A stretch of DNA of 36,997 nt from contig CAJOQW010000027.1 of NCBI GenBank assembly GCA_905236955.1, positions 1 to 36,997 of the forward strand, written 5' to 3'. Position 1 is the first letter of the stretch; each line of letters starts with the position of its first letter. Both the position numbers and the translations under genes were made by a program. Positions 1 through 7,652 of the stretch are shown here, in pieces. Source of the DNA: an uncultured Bacteroidales bacterium. GTDB taxonomy: Bacteria; Bacteroidota; Bacteroidia; Bacteroidales; UBA932. The notes beneath the pieces were generated by a model. The model had not been told where the DNA came from, ran no database searches, and saw only the letters and a program-made list of their open reading frames with translations.

Positions 1-36
1 AGGATGGTCAGGAGGATTTGTACGAACATGTGGATA

Positions 37-66
37 CAAATATAGCAATTCTTCCCGGTGGAAAAA
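37..66 (-). promoter_or_regulatory. Putative Bacteroidetes-type promoter reading out of the left edge
   Basis: On the minus strand TATATTTG (44..37) matches the -7 consensus TAnnTTTG exactly. A T-rich TTTTTC (66..61) lies about 16 bp further upstream and could serve as a weak -33 element. The gene it would drive lies beyond the left edge; the 36 bases left show no identifiable gene. Confidence 0.4.
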
Positions 67-129
67 GGAAAAAATCTTCCATAATCCGCACAGTCGGCAG
101 GATCCCGGGAGGCACCCGATGTTGCGAAG

Positions 130-214
130 CGGAGAGTGAGGGATTCGAACCCCCGGAACGTTGCCGTTCAACAGTTTTCAAGACTGCCGCCATCGACCAC
201 TCGGCCAACTCTCC
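130..214 (-). tRNA. tRNA-Ser (anticodon UGA)
   Basis: Reading the minus strand, the acceptor stem GGAGAGT (214..208) pairs perfectly with ACTCTCC (137..131), followed by discriminator G73 (position 130), as expected for bacterial tRNA-Ser. The anticodon loop CTTGAAA carries TGA (180..178). A long variable arm of five pairs, GAACG/CGTTC closed by GCAA, marks a class II tRNA, and the T arm has the usual TTCGAAT loop. CCA is not encoded. The gene decodes UCA and other UCN serine codons and has its own promoter. Confidence 0.96.
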
Positions 215-222
215 AAGGCCCG

Positions 223-253
223 CAAATTTATACAAATTAGCGGACACTGCAAA
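223..253 (-). promoter_or_regulatory. Promoter of tRNA-Ser (TTTG-N19-TAAATTTG)
   Basis: The minus strand reads TTTG (253..250), a 19-bp spacer, then TAAATTTG (230..223). Both halves match the Bacteroidetes sigma-ABfA consensus (-33 TTTG, -7 TAnnTTTG). Transcription would begin about 4-5 bp later, only a few bases before the mature tRNA 5' end at 214. This is the best consensus promoter in the window. Confidence 0.8.
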
Positions 254-263
254 ATAATTTGTG

Positions 264-1253
264 TCAGCAGAGGGAGAGCTCCACCTGGGTGCTGACGCCG
301 TCGATGTCCACGCTGACTATCATCTTGTCCTTGGTGAGCAGCAGGACCTTGATTTTTTCCAGACCGAAGTCGTTGCGGATCACTATGGAAGTGCCGCCGT
401 TTTCCGCCCAGTCCGTGCTTATATGGATGAGCGACGACGGTGAACCGAAGTAGAATGTGGCCTTGCCGTCTTCGGTCAATTCAAGGTAGATGTTCTCGTC
501 CAGGTTGAAATGTCCGCCCCCGCATGCCATCGAATCTATTTTCCAACAGCCTGCGAACATGGAAGGATCGATTACGATGTGCGGTATTTCCTGAAGGCGG
601 CTGAGGAGGTTCGTCGAGAAGTTGTTGTCGTATGCGAAGTCGCAGACCACATCCCCGGACGGGGTCCATTCAAAGGCGAAGCCCAGGTCGAAGGAATACT
701 GCTCCTGGCCCGCGGGACGGTTGTCGTTAATATAAGACGCCCATGAACCCAGGAAGTCCTTCACTAAGTTCGAAGGATCGAGTATGGCGCTCAGGTTGAG
801 CTTGAAGCGGAAATTCTTCAGGAAATTCTCGAAGTAGTCCTCCCAGAAGTCCTCGGCATAATATTCCCAGAAGTCCTCGTCGAAGATATTGGTGCCGCTC
901 CACGTCCACCAGTCATTGGGGAAGAAACAGTCGAGGTTGGCCTCGAAAGACCCGCTTCCGCCGAAATAGAAGAGGGAGTCGCCCTTGACGTTCCAGCTGC
1001 CCTCGTCGTAAACGTAGTAGTTGCCTTCGCTGTATTTCTCGGATGTGTATGTGCCGTCACCGGCCAGGTAGATATAATCGGTCGCATTCACCGAAACTGC
1101 TTTGGAAGTACGGTATGACCGCTGCCAAACTCCCGTCAGGCGTGCGGCGCTGTCGGTGTCGTCGAAAGGACTGTTGTCCTTTTTGCAGGAAACGACCAAA
1201 GCGCTGCAGAGCAGGACGCCTGCGGCAGCGCATAAAAAATTGAAATTTTTCAT
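264..1253 (-). CDS. Secreted lipoprotein with two lipocalin-like halves and an acidic/aromatic insert
   Basis: A 329-residue protein. It begins with a lipoprotein signal (hydrophobic stretch about 8-22, lipobox ending at Cys23, then KKDN), so it is probably membrane-anchored. Two segments look like the start of a lipocalin-like beta-barrel: GVWQRSYRTS with a YIYLAGDGTY strand (about 41-70), and GCWKIDSM with NIYLELTEDGKATFY near residues 235-265. Between them lies a strongly acidic and aromatic stretch (about 124-148) with EDFWE repeated nine residues apart. Similar lipocalin-like lipoproteins are frequent in Bacteroidales and their ligands are generally unknown. It lies 33 bp downstream of the ComEC-like gene on the same strand, so co-transcription is plausible; the gap holds only a near-match to a -7 box. 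No specific function can be assigned. The coding call is firm because the signal peptide and start agree. Confidence 0.85.
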   Translation of the reverse strand: MKNFNFLCAAAGVLLCSALVVSCKKDNSPFDDTDSAARLTGVWQRSYRTSKAVSVNATDYIYLAGDGTYTSEKYSEGNYYVYDEGSWNVKGDSLFYFGGSGSFEANLDCFFPNDWWTWSGTNIFDEDFWEYYAEDFWEDYFENFLKNFRFKLNLSAILDPSNLVKDFLGSWASYINDNRPAGQEQYSFDLGFAFEWTPSGDVVCDFAYDNNFSTNLLSRLQEIPHIVIDPSMFAGCWKIDSMACGGGHFNLDENIYLELTEDGKATFYFGSPSSLIHISTDWAENGGTSIVIRNDFGLEKIKVLLLTKDKMIVSVDIDGVSTQVELSLC

Positions 1254-1286
1254 ACCTGTTCCAACTTCAAATTTTATGCCTGCGGG

Positions 1287-2354
1287 CTACATGGAAGCGA
1301 TGGTCCCGAGCGAGCCCAGAAGGGCTGTTAACAGAAGGTCGGTAAGACCGGTCAGCAAGGGGGCGGATATACCCGCTGCTGCAAGGGCTGCGGTAGCGAT
1401 GCCACAGACCATCAGCCCCTCCGTCAGCGGCAGGGCTGTCATGTTGGTTATGAGGAAGTACTTGGGGAAAGTGCGGAAAGTGAACAATACCAGAGGGGCA
1501 GTGAAGACCTGGCAGCTCACCGAAAGGGCGACCGATTTCCAGATGAGGCGCAACGGGTCGCGTTCCCCGGCTTTCCCCGATGCCGGCGGATACCACCCCT
1601 CCAGATAAGGGAAAATCGTGAAGATGCCCAGCATGGCGAGGTATGAAAGCCGGAAGCCGACGGAAGATATGGCTTCGGGGCGGAATAACAGTTGTATCAT
1701 CAATGCGGTGCACCATACGGACAGGGGAGTCTTCCTGCGTCCAGGGTAATTGCGCGCGGTTTCGGAGAGTGTTATGAACAGGAAGGCCCTTACCAGGGAA
1801 GGTGAGGCTCCGGTCATGAACACGTAGAAGGCGGAGAAGGCGACTATTATGCAGGACCGCAGTGCGGCGGCTGCCCGCGAGTTTCCCAGAAAAGCCAGCA
1901 ATTTGCTTATGATCAGGTAGATTATGCCGAGGTGAAGGCCGCTGAGAGCCAGGATGTGCGAGGCCCCGGCTGCCCTGAAAGCCGAAACGGTATCCCTGGC
2001 CAGGCCCTCTTTCTGTCCGGTGAGAAGGGCCAGGAGCAGGGCGTTCGTCTCGGGATGGCGGAAGCTTATGGATTTGATGACAGCCGTCAGTTCGCCCAGC
2101 ACAGGGGAGGCCGTCTCTTTCCTGGGGAACGGGATCATCCCCCGGGTGGCATGGCAGAGCGCCCCCAGGGCGAAGAACAGGACCACGAGGACGGCCGCCG
2201 TACGTCCATGGCTCCTGCAGGCGGCGACGAAGCAGATGGCTGCAAGCGCCGTTGCTGCAACGCAGACCACGGAGGGGGAGCCTGTCGCTGCGGCGGCCGC
2301 CACTCCCGCCGTGAAAGGCGGTGCGATGTACATTATCCCGGGCCTGTCCGTCAT
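1287..2354 (-). CDS. ComEC/Rec2-like competence membrane domain protein (short form)
   Basis: A 355-residue polytopic membrane protein. The region from about residue 100 matches the ComEC/Rec2 'Competence' domain: NALLLALLTGQKEGL, then the hallmark GASHILALSGLHLGI, then repeated transmembrane helices to the C terminus. In transforming bacteria ComEC forms the inner-membrane channel for single-stranded DNA. Full-length ComEC is usually about twice as long, with an N-terminal OB-like DUF4131 region and a C-terminal metallo-beta-lactamase domain. Here only two or three helices precede the core, and the protein stops at about 355 without the hydrolase domain. The ATG at 2354 lies 5 bp after a TACCTTTG box. 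An alternative start is Met8 (2333), which would leave a leader of about 22 nt. Whether it transports DNA is unknown. Confidence 0.82.
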   Translation of the reverse strand: MTDRPGIMYIAPPFTAGVAAAAATGSPSVVCVAATALAAICFVAACRSHGRTAAVLVVLFFALGALCHATRGMIPFPRKETASPVLGELTAVIKSISFRHPETNALLLALLTGQKEGLARDTVSAFRAAGASHILALSGLHLGIIYLIISKLLAFLGNSRAAAALRSCIIVAFSAFYVFMTGASPSLVRAFLFITLSETARNYPGRRKTPLSVWCTALMIQLLFRPEAISSVGFRLSYLAMLGIFTIFPYLEGWYPPASGKAGERDPLRLIWKSVALSVSCQVFTAPLVLFTFRTFPKYFLITNMTALPLTEGLMVCGIATAALAAAGISAPLLTGLTDLLLTALLGSLGTIASM

Positions 2355-2359
2355 GCCGC

Positions 2360-2367
2360 CAAAGGTA
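2360..2367 (-). promoter_or_regulatory. -7 element (TACCTTTG) upstream of the ComEC-like gene
   Basis: TACCTTTG on the minus strand matches TAnnTTTG. Only 5 bp separate it from the first ATG (2354), so the transcript would be leaderless unless Met8 at 2333 is used. A TTTT run about 17 bp upstream may act as a degenerate -33 element. Confidence 0.55.
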
Positions 2368-2463
2368 GGATGAAGGATTATCAGAAAAGGGGTAAAACCC
2401 AGAGTAAAAGTTGAATTTTAATGTTTTCGCGGGCAAATAATTTTAATATCTGAAAATTCGGAG

Positions 2464-2471
2464 TAAATTTG
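2464..2471 (+). promoter_or_regulatory. -7 element (TAAATTTG) of the ackA-ptb operon
   Basis: TAAATTTG is an exact TAnnTTTG match, with a TTTTAA tract (2441-2446) about 18-20 bp upstream. The predicted start site is near 2476, giving an AT-rich leader of about 16 nt with no Shine-Dalgarno sequence. Confidence 0.65.
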
Positions 2472-2491
2472 CGAGATTTTAGTACAAGACA

Positions 2492-3706
2492 ATGATAATC
2501 CTCGTAATCAACTGTGGCAGCTCTTCCATCAAGTACAGGCTGATGGACATGAAGAGCGACGACGTGTATGATATCCTCGCCAAGGGTATTGTGGAAAAAA
2601 TCGGTCTCCCCGAAGGCATCAGCACCTACCAGCCCACCGGCAAGAAGGCCATAACCGTGGATCTTCCCGTCCCCAACCACACGGTGGGCATGCAGCTCAT
2701 CCTTGACGACCTTGTGGACAAGGACCATGGCGTCCTGGGCAGTTTTGACGACATAGAGGCTGTCGGCCACCGTATCGTGCAGGGTGCCGATTATTTCAAC
2801 GGCAGCGCACTGGTGAATGAAGATGTCCTGAAGAAGATAGAGATCTGCGCCGAATTCGCCCCCCTGCACAACCGCGCGCACCTTCTTGGAATACGCGCCT
2901 GCCAGTCGGTGCTTCCCGATGTCCCCCAGGTGGTGGTGTTCGACACTGCCTTCCACCAGACCATGCCGGATTATGCGTATATGTACGCCCTGCCGTACGA
3001 GTATTATACCAAGTACCATGTCCGCCGTTACGGAGCCCACGGCACATCCCACAACTATGTCTCCCATGAGGGGGCCCGTTTCGCAGGCATCGACATCAAC
3101 CATTCCAAGATAGTCACCTGCCACATAGGCAGCGGCTCTTCTGTCTGCGCGGTGCTCGACGGCAAGTGCGTCGATACTTCCATGGGCTTCACCCCTCTCG
3201 AGGGCATGATAATGGGCACCCGCTGCGGCGTGATAGACCCGAACATCGTCCCCTACATCATGAAGAAGGAGAATCTCTCTCCCGACGACATGACGGATAT
3301 CATGAACAAGAAGAGCGGTTTCCTCGGCCTGAGCGGCAGGACTTCCGACGCCCGCGAACTCAACGACCTCGCCAACTCAGGCGACGCCAGGGCGAAGCTG
3401 GTCTTCAAGAAGCTCACCTACGACATCGTCAAGCTCATCGGCTCTTATGTGGCGGCCATGGACGGTATCGACCTCCTGGTGTTCACAGCCGGCATCGGCG
3501 AGCACAACAGCCGCCTTCGCCGCCGCGTATGCGAGAACCTGACATATCTGGGCATAAAGGTGGACTATGAAGCCAACATGGCTTCCGGCACCGAGGCCCT
3601 CATCTCCACTCCCGACTCCAAAGTTAAGGTGGCCCTCATCCCCACCGAAGAGGAACTGATGATCGCCCGTGACACAATGCACATCGTATCGGCTTTAGAT
3701 GAATAA
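2492..3706 (+). CDS. ackA: Acetate kinase
   Basis: A 404-residue protein of normal length for AckA, which interconverts acetyl phosphate + ADP and acetate + ATP in the cytoplasm. The ASKHA phosphate-binding start is intact (VINCGSSSIKY, about 5-15). Other family motifs are present: GHRIVQG with the substrate-binding Arg, VVFDTAFHQTMP with the catalytic Asp, RYGAHGTSHNYV with the catalytic His, HIGSGSSVCA, TRCGVIDP, FTAGIGEH, and PTEEELMIARD near the C terminus. It is acetate-kinase type rather than butyrate-kinase type, which has a different N terminus and adenosine-binding region. Four bases downstream lies a phosphate butyryltransferase-type gene, so the pair should form one acyl-CoA to acyl-phosphate to ATP module. 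Confidence 0.97.
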   Translation: MIILVINCGSSSIKYRLMDMKSDDVYDILAKGIVEKIGLPEGISTYQPTGKKAITVDLPVPNHTVGMQLILDDLVDKDHGVLGSFDDIEAVGHRIVQGADYFNGSALVNEDVLKKIEICAEFAPLHNRAHLLGIRACQSVLPDVPQVVVFDTAFHQTMPDYAYMYALPYEYYTKYHVRRYGAHGTSHNYVSHEGARFAGIDINHSKIVTCHIGSGSSVCAVLDGKCVDTSMGFTPLEGMIMGTRCGVIDPNIVPYIMKKENLSPDDMTDIMNKKSGFLGLSGRTSDARELNDLANSGDARAKLVFKKLTYDIVKLIGSYVAAMDGIDLLVFTAGIGEHNSRLRRRVCENLTYLGIKVDYEANMASGTEALISTPDSKVKVALIPTEEELMIARDTMHIVSALDE

Positions 3707-3710
3707 CACT

Positions 3711-4625
3711 ATGATAGCTAATTTCAATGACCTTTTCGCAGAACTCAAGGCTAAACAGATCTGCAAGAAACTCGTCGTCGCTTGGGGCGTCGATGAACAT
3801 TCCATCGAAGCCGCCTACAAGGCGGTCGAGGCCGGTTTCGTGTCTGCCACCCTCGTGGGCGACGGAACCCTCATCAATGACGTCTGTGCCAGGAACGGCC
3901 TGGATGTCGCCAAATTCACCGTGGTTGACAATCCGGTCGAACTGAAGGCCGTTGCCCAGGCTGTCCAAATGGTTCATGACGGCGAGGGAGACGTGCTCAT
4001 GAAGGGTCTCTGCAGCACGGACAAGTTCCTCCGCGCCATCCTCAACAAGGAGACGGGCCTCCTTCCCCCGAAGGGCCTCCTCAGCCATGTCGGAGTGATA
4101 GAGAATCCCAATTATCACAAGCTCATGTTCCTTACCGACATGGCCGTCATCCCGGCACCGGACTTCCGCGCCAAGGTAAAGGAAACCAACTACATGCTGA
4201 ACATCGCCCACAGCTTCGGCATCCCCAAGCCCAAGGTGGCCTTCATTTCGGCTACCGAGCAGATGCTCGACAGCGTTCCCTCCGCCATGGAGGCGGCAAT
4301 GCTCTCGAAGATGTGCGACCGCGGCCAGATCAAGGGTTGCATCGGCGACGGTCCCCTTGCCCTGGACGTAGCCCTCGATGAGGAAAGCGTAGCCATCAAG
4401 AAACTTGTCAGCCCGGTCGCCGGCGACGCGGACTGCCTGCTCTTCCCCAACATCGAAAGCGCCAACGTTTTCTGGAAATCCAACTCCAAGCTCTGCGGCA
4501 ATGGCGTCCGCCAGGCAGGCATCCTCGTGGGTGTCACCGCTCCCTGCGTCCTCGCCAGCCGTGCCGACACTGCCGACACCAAACTCTGCAGCATCGCCAC
4601 TGCGGTGATGAGCATCAGCAGGTAA
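3711..4625 (+). CDS. ptb: Phosphate butyryltransferase-type acyltransferase
   Basis: About 304 residues, of the PTA/PTB family. It transfers an acyl group between CoA and phosphate. The start at 3711 (MIANFNDL) was chosen because clostridial Ptb begins in the same register (MIKSFNE-like); an in-frame ATG at 3699 would overlap ackA by 8 bp. The C-terminal half carries AAMLSKMCDRGQIKGC and DGPLALDVALDEE, which closely resemble my recollection of clostridial Ptb, and GILVG..APCVL..RAD follows. Overall length also fits Ptb (about 300) better than single-domain Pta (about 330). The unusual point is the partner: Ptb genes normally sit beside butyrate kinase, but here the partner is an acetate kinase. 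The substrate could be butyryl-, propionyl-, branched or acetyl-CoA; sequence alone does not decide. Confidence 0.88.
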   Translation: MIANFNDLFAELKAKQICKKLVVAWGVDEHSIEAAYKAVEAGFVSATLVGDGTLINDVCARNGLDVAKFTVVDNPVELKAVAQAVQMVHDGEGDVLMKGLCSTDKFLRAILNKETGLLPPKGLLSHVGVIENPNYHKLMFLTDMAVIPAPDFRAKVKETNYMLNIAHSFGIPKPKVAFISATEQMLDSVPSAMEAAMLSKMCDRGQIKGCIGDGPLALDVALDEESVAIKKLVSPVAGDADCLLFPNIESANVFWKSNSKLCGNGVRQAGILVGVTAPCVLASRADTADTKLCSIATAVMSISR

Positions 4626-4632
4626 AAGGGTT

Positions 4633-5748
4633 TCAATAGATATTGTTGCGTATGTAACGCCTGAAGTCGTCCTTTAGGATGTACTGCGTCCTGAACCATA
4701 CATGGCCAAAGACTCCCTTCGTGCTGCGGCAGAGGTCGATTTCGCGTTTGAACTCCAGGAAGTTCCGGTAGCCGGCTTCCTTCTTGCGCCTGTAATAGAA
4801 GGGGTCGTGCTTGTATGCTGCGATGCCCACGTAGATGTCGACTCCCAACCCCTGCCATTCCTTCAGGACCCTGGGGAAAGCGGCGAAGTCGCCCCTGTCC
4901 ATGCTCCAGTAGATCTGGGGGACCAGATAGTCGACATATCCGCCCCTTGCCCAGCGGCGGGGATCGGCATAGAGCCTTGAAGTATTTGCGATCCTGCCTG
5001 CGGGGGAGACTCCGAATTCGGCATCGGGACGTACCGCATGGACGGTTTCATACAGGGTCTTCACCACCCTGTCTATATTGCTGAAACGCCATTCCTTCAA
5101 ACTTCTGCCTCCGCCATATTCCTTGTACAGGACGGCGTCGTCCCAGAGGGAATCGTCGTCCTGAAGTCCGTCGGGATAGAAATAATCGTCGATGTGGAGG
5201 CCGTCAACGTCGTAACGCTCCATTATCTCACGGGTTATTTCGGAGAGGAACCGGGCCACTTCGGGATTGCCGGGGTCGAGATATTCCTTGCCCTTGTAGT
5301 CCTTCACCCATTCCGGGTGTATGAATTTGATGCAGTCGGAAGCCCTCGTTATGGTGTCGGACCTGCTGACCCTCAAGGGGTTGATCCATGCGTGTATCTT
5401 CATGCCATGCTCGTGTGCGGCAAGGGTCGCGATTGCCAGCGGATCGAAATAGGGGGCGATCCCTTCCACTCCGGTAAGATGCCTGCTCCACGGGAGCAAG
5501 TCGGATGAATACATGGCGTCCATCTCGCTCACAACCTGGAAGAAGACCGTATTGCATCCGGTCTTGGCCAGTTGCTCGATCATTTTTATAAGATTGGAAC
5601 GTTGGGCGAAGTGGTTCAGTTCCTTGTCGGGCCAGTCCAGCCCTTCCACCGTGGCGATCCATGCCCCGCGGAGCTCATTCCGGGGAGCTGCAGCGGCCGT
5701 GAGGCAGAAGAATAAAAGGGCCGTCAGGATGCCACGCAAGGATTTCAT
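4633..5748 (-). CDS. Secreted GHL10 (DUF187/YngK-like) glycoside hydrolase
   Basis: A 371-residue protein with an N-terminal signal peptide (hydrophobic about 6-20, AAAAP near the cleavage site). The mature start RGAWIATVEGLDWP is the hallmark of the glycosyl-hydrolase-like 10 family. Further family features are CNTVFFQV, HEHGMKIHAWINPLR, DGLHIDDYFYP (likely carrying acidic active-site residues), FGVSPAGR, and YLVPQIYWS, consistent with a TIM barrel. Relatives act on cell-surface or peptidoglycan-related glycans, but the substrate is not established. It has its own -7 box and follows a serine hydrolase gene by 32 bp. Its 3' end is 7 bp from the convergent ptb gene. Confidence 0.92.
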   Translation of the reverse strand: MKSLRGILTALLFFCLTAAAAPRNELRGAWIATVEGLDWPDKELNHFAQRSNLIKMIEQLAKTGCNTVFFQVVSEMDAMYSSDLLPWSRHLTGVEGIAPYFDPLAIATLAAHEHGMKIHAWINPLRVSRSDTITRASDCIKFIHPEWVKDYKGKEYLDPGNPEVARFLSEITREIMERYDVDGLHIDDYFYPDGLQDDDSLWDDAVLYKEYGGGRSLKEWRFSNIDRVVKTLYETVHAVRPDAEFGVSPAGRIANTSRLYADPRRWARGGYVDYLVPQIYWSMDRGDFAAFPRVLKEWQGLGVDIYVGIAAYKHDPFYYRRKKEAGYRNFLEFKREIDLCRSTKGVFGHVWFRTQYILKDDFRRYIRNNIY

Positions 5749-5752
5749 CTTC

Positions 5753-5760
5753 CAAAAATA
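5753..5760 (-). promoter_or_regulatory. -7 element (TATTTTTG) four bases before the GHL10 start codon
   Basis: TATTTTTG on the minus strand matches TAnnTTTG exactly and is separated from ATG (5748) by GAAG only. With the usual -7 geometry transcription would begin at or next to the start codon, implying a leaderless mRNA. No clear -33 box was seen. Confidence 0.6.
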
Positions 5761-5780
5761 CGAAAATAATCAGTAGGATG

Positions 5781-7034
5781 CTAATACTCGAAAAGATCCC
5801 TGGAGGGGAGTTTCGCGGAATATCTCTGCCGGCACTGGTCCAGGAAATTCTTGACGGTGCGCGAGAAGCGGGGCCCCCTCCAGTTATGGCTGTTGCTTAC
5901 AAGTATCCAGCACTCCCCGTCGGGATAATACATCACCATGGCGTTGGTACCTGAGACCGAACCGGTCCGCTGCCACCCTTCGTCGGGGTCGACGGTGTTC
6001 CAGCCAAGGCCGAATTTATGGGCGTCGCTGAAGGCCGTCATGGCCATCACGCTCTTTCTGGAGATGATGTCCGGCACTTGCGGCCGTCCGTCGATGGAGG
6101 CTACGAAACGGGCGAGTTCGGGTGTGCTGGCCACCCAGGCCCCGGCTCCTGAAAGGGCGCGGATGTCATTGCCGCCGTAGCAGCGCGCTACACTGTCGCC
6201 GCTGTTGTTGAATTCCGGTACCGGCGGGTCGTTGTCCTGCATGTAATAACGGGATTCGTTGGGATATCTTTCCTTGTAGTAATTGTATGCCAGGTGCATG
6301 TCCACGCATCCCGCAGGCTCCAGTACGTTCTCATGCATCCATTCCTCGTAAGGCATCCCGGTGACTTTCTCGATGACCATGCTCAGGAGCAGGTATCCGA
6401 AATTGGAATATTCGCTGTAGTCGCCGGGCGTATAGCCGAGTCGCCTGCCGAGCATCAACTTCACCAGGGTCTCGTGGTCGGGGGCTTCCTTGAGGTGGTT
6501 GGCGCTCATGATGTCCCTGGTCGTGAACATCGGGTCTCCGTTTCTGACCGTCAGGCCGCTTTCATGGCGAAGGAGTTGCTCGACCGTGATTTTGAGGTAG
6601 GCCTTCTCCTTGATGGCCCTTGTATAGACGGTGTCGCAGAGTATGCCGTCCTGACCGAACACCTTGTTGGAAAGGGACAATTTCCCTTCTTCCTGCAGCT
6701 TCATGATGCCGGTTGCGGTAAGGAGTTTGGAAACCGACGCTATGCGCATGATGGTGCCCGGGGACATGGGTTTCCCTTCCTCCTTGTCCGCCCATCCATA
6801 GCCTTTGGCATAGAGGAGGGAGTCATTGCGCATAACTGAGAGGGACAACCCCCTTATCCACCATTGTTGCATGAAGCGGGCCATGTCCCTGTCCAGCCTC
6901 TCGAGCCCGAGGCTGTCGGACATCTCGTTGGTTATCACGGAGTTGAGGCCTTCAATGCGGGTGCGTCCGTGATTCTTGCAGGAGGGAATGAGCAAGATCG
7001 CGGCAAAGGCCGCTAGGATCAGGAGCTTCTTCAT
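5781..7034 (-). CDS. Serine hydrolase lipoprotein, class C beta-lactamase / penicillin-binding family
   Basis: A 417-residue protein. The start at 7034 gives a clean lipoprotein signal (hydrophobic core, then IPSC with Cys19); the in-frame upstream extension lies inside the previous gene and is not signal-like. The serine-hydrolase motifs are present: SVSK (Ser100, Lys103), YSN (209-211), and a C-terminal TGSVSG segment in the position of the usual HTG. The fold is that of DD-peptidases, esterases and AmpC-type enzymes. A muropeptide or esterase substrate is as likely as a beta-lactam, and no resistance role should be inferred. The ATG overlaps the stop of the upstream kinase-like gene (ATGA), so translation is probably coupled. 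It is the last gene of the minus-strand unit that begins at 11125. Confidence 0.9.
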   Translation of the reverse strand: MKKLLILAAFAAILLIPSCKNHGRTRIEGLNSVITNEMSDSLGLERLDRDMARFMQQWWIRGLSLSVMRNDSLLYAKGYGWADKEEGKPMSPGTIMRIASVSKLLTATGIMKLQEEGKLSLSNKVFGQDGILCDTVYTRAIKEKAYLKITVEQLLRHESGLTVRNGDPMFTTRDIMSANHLKEAPDHETLVKLMLGRRLGYTPGDYSEYSNFGYLLLSMVIEKVTGMPYEEWMHENVLEPAGCVDMHLAYNYYKERYPNESRYYMQDNDPPVPEFNNSGDSVARCYGGNDIRALSGAGAWVASTPELARFVASIDGRPQVPDIISRKSVMAMTAFSDAHKFGLGWNTVDPDEGWQRTGSVSGTNAMVMYYPDGECWILVSNSHNWRGPRFSRTVKNFLDQCRQRYSAKLPSRDLFEY

Positions 7035-7642
7035 TTTATGAGTCCGGCTGCGCGGCCGAAACCGATGATGTAGTCGGCCGATCCCTTTATCCCCAAGACC
7101 GAGGAATTCAGGCAGAGGTCGTAGTCGGAGGATCTGCTCCATTCGCCGAAAGTGAAGAAGTTGTAATATGCCTGCCTCTCATGCTCCTTCTTCACGATCA
7201 TGGCCTCTGCTTCGGCAGGGGAGATGCCGAGCCGCTCGGCCACCCTCTTCGTCCTGTCCGCCAGGGGGGCGCAGATGAAGACGTCCAGGCACTCCATCTC
7301 GCGGAGGATGTAATTGGCTGCCCTGCCAACGAACACCGCCGGCCCCTTCTCGGCGATTTCGAGGATGACGGTGCTCTGGATCTTGAACAAGGCGTCGTCG
7401 TTGATGTAGTTCTGGGTGAGGTCCGTCGCCCGCCCCGTCCCGAGTATGTTGTGGAACAGGCGGAAGCCTTTCTTCTCGTCCCTCTTCTCGAAGAATTCCT
7501 TGCTGAAGCCGCTCTTTTCCGCGGCTTTGCCGAGCAGTTCCTTGTCGTAAACGGGTATGCCGAGGGAGTCTCCTATGGTATGGGCTATCTGGAGACCTCC
7601 GGCACCGAACTGCCGTCCGATATTGATGATTGTCTGTCCCAT
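7031..7642 (-). CDS. Cytidylate kinase-like family protein
   Basis: A 203-residue protein. The N terminus NIGRQFGAGGLQIAHTIGDSLGIPVYDKELL resembles the cytidylate-kinase-like family found widely in Bacteroidota and Firmicutes. It has a modified P-loop (GRQFGAGG) followed by a helix and a YDKELL segment. The middle contains VFVGRAANYIL and FICAPLADRTKRVAERLG, resembling the CMP-kinase core and lid. It is probably a cytoplasmic nucleotide or small-molecule kinase. Because canonical Cmk is usually encoded elsewhere in such genomes, this is best treated as a paralogue with unknown substrate. It starts 10 bp after the MATE gene and overlaps the next gene by 4 bp, so it belongs to the five-gene unit. 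Confidence 0.85.
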   Translation of the reverse strand: MGQTIINIGRQFGAGGLQIAHTIGDSLGIPVYDKELLGKAAEKSGFSKEFFEKRDEKKGFRLFHNILGTGRATDLTQNYINDDALFKIQSTVILEIAEKGPAVFVGRAANYILREMECLDVFICAPLADRTKRVAERLGISPAEAEAMIVKKEHERQAYYNFFTFGEWSRSSDYDLCLNSSVLGIKGSADYIIGFGRAAGLIK

Positions 7643-7652
7643 GGTCCTGGAA

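Noticed and set aside
1267..2436. Long minus-strand open frame overlapping the ComEC-like gene
   Set aside because: Its sequence is Arg/Pro/His-rich without domains and it lies in another frame of the clear competence-domain gene.
2381..3124. Minus-strand open frame antisense to ackA
   Set aside because: No family match and low-complexity His/Val content; ackA motifs are complete on the other strand.
3711..4625. Calling the acyltransferase a standard Pta
   Set aside because: Length and the AAMLSKMCDRGQIKGC/DGPLALDVAL motifs fit Ptb better than Pta.
7035..7142. Upstream extension of the serine hydrolase
   Set aside because: It is Arg-rich, lies inside the previous gene and would bury the lipoprotein signal.
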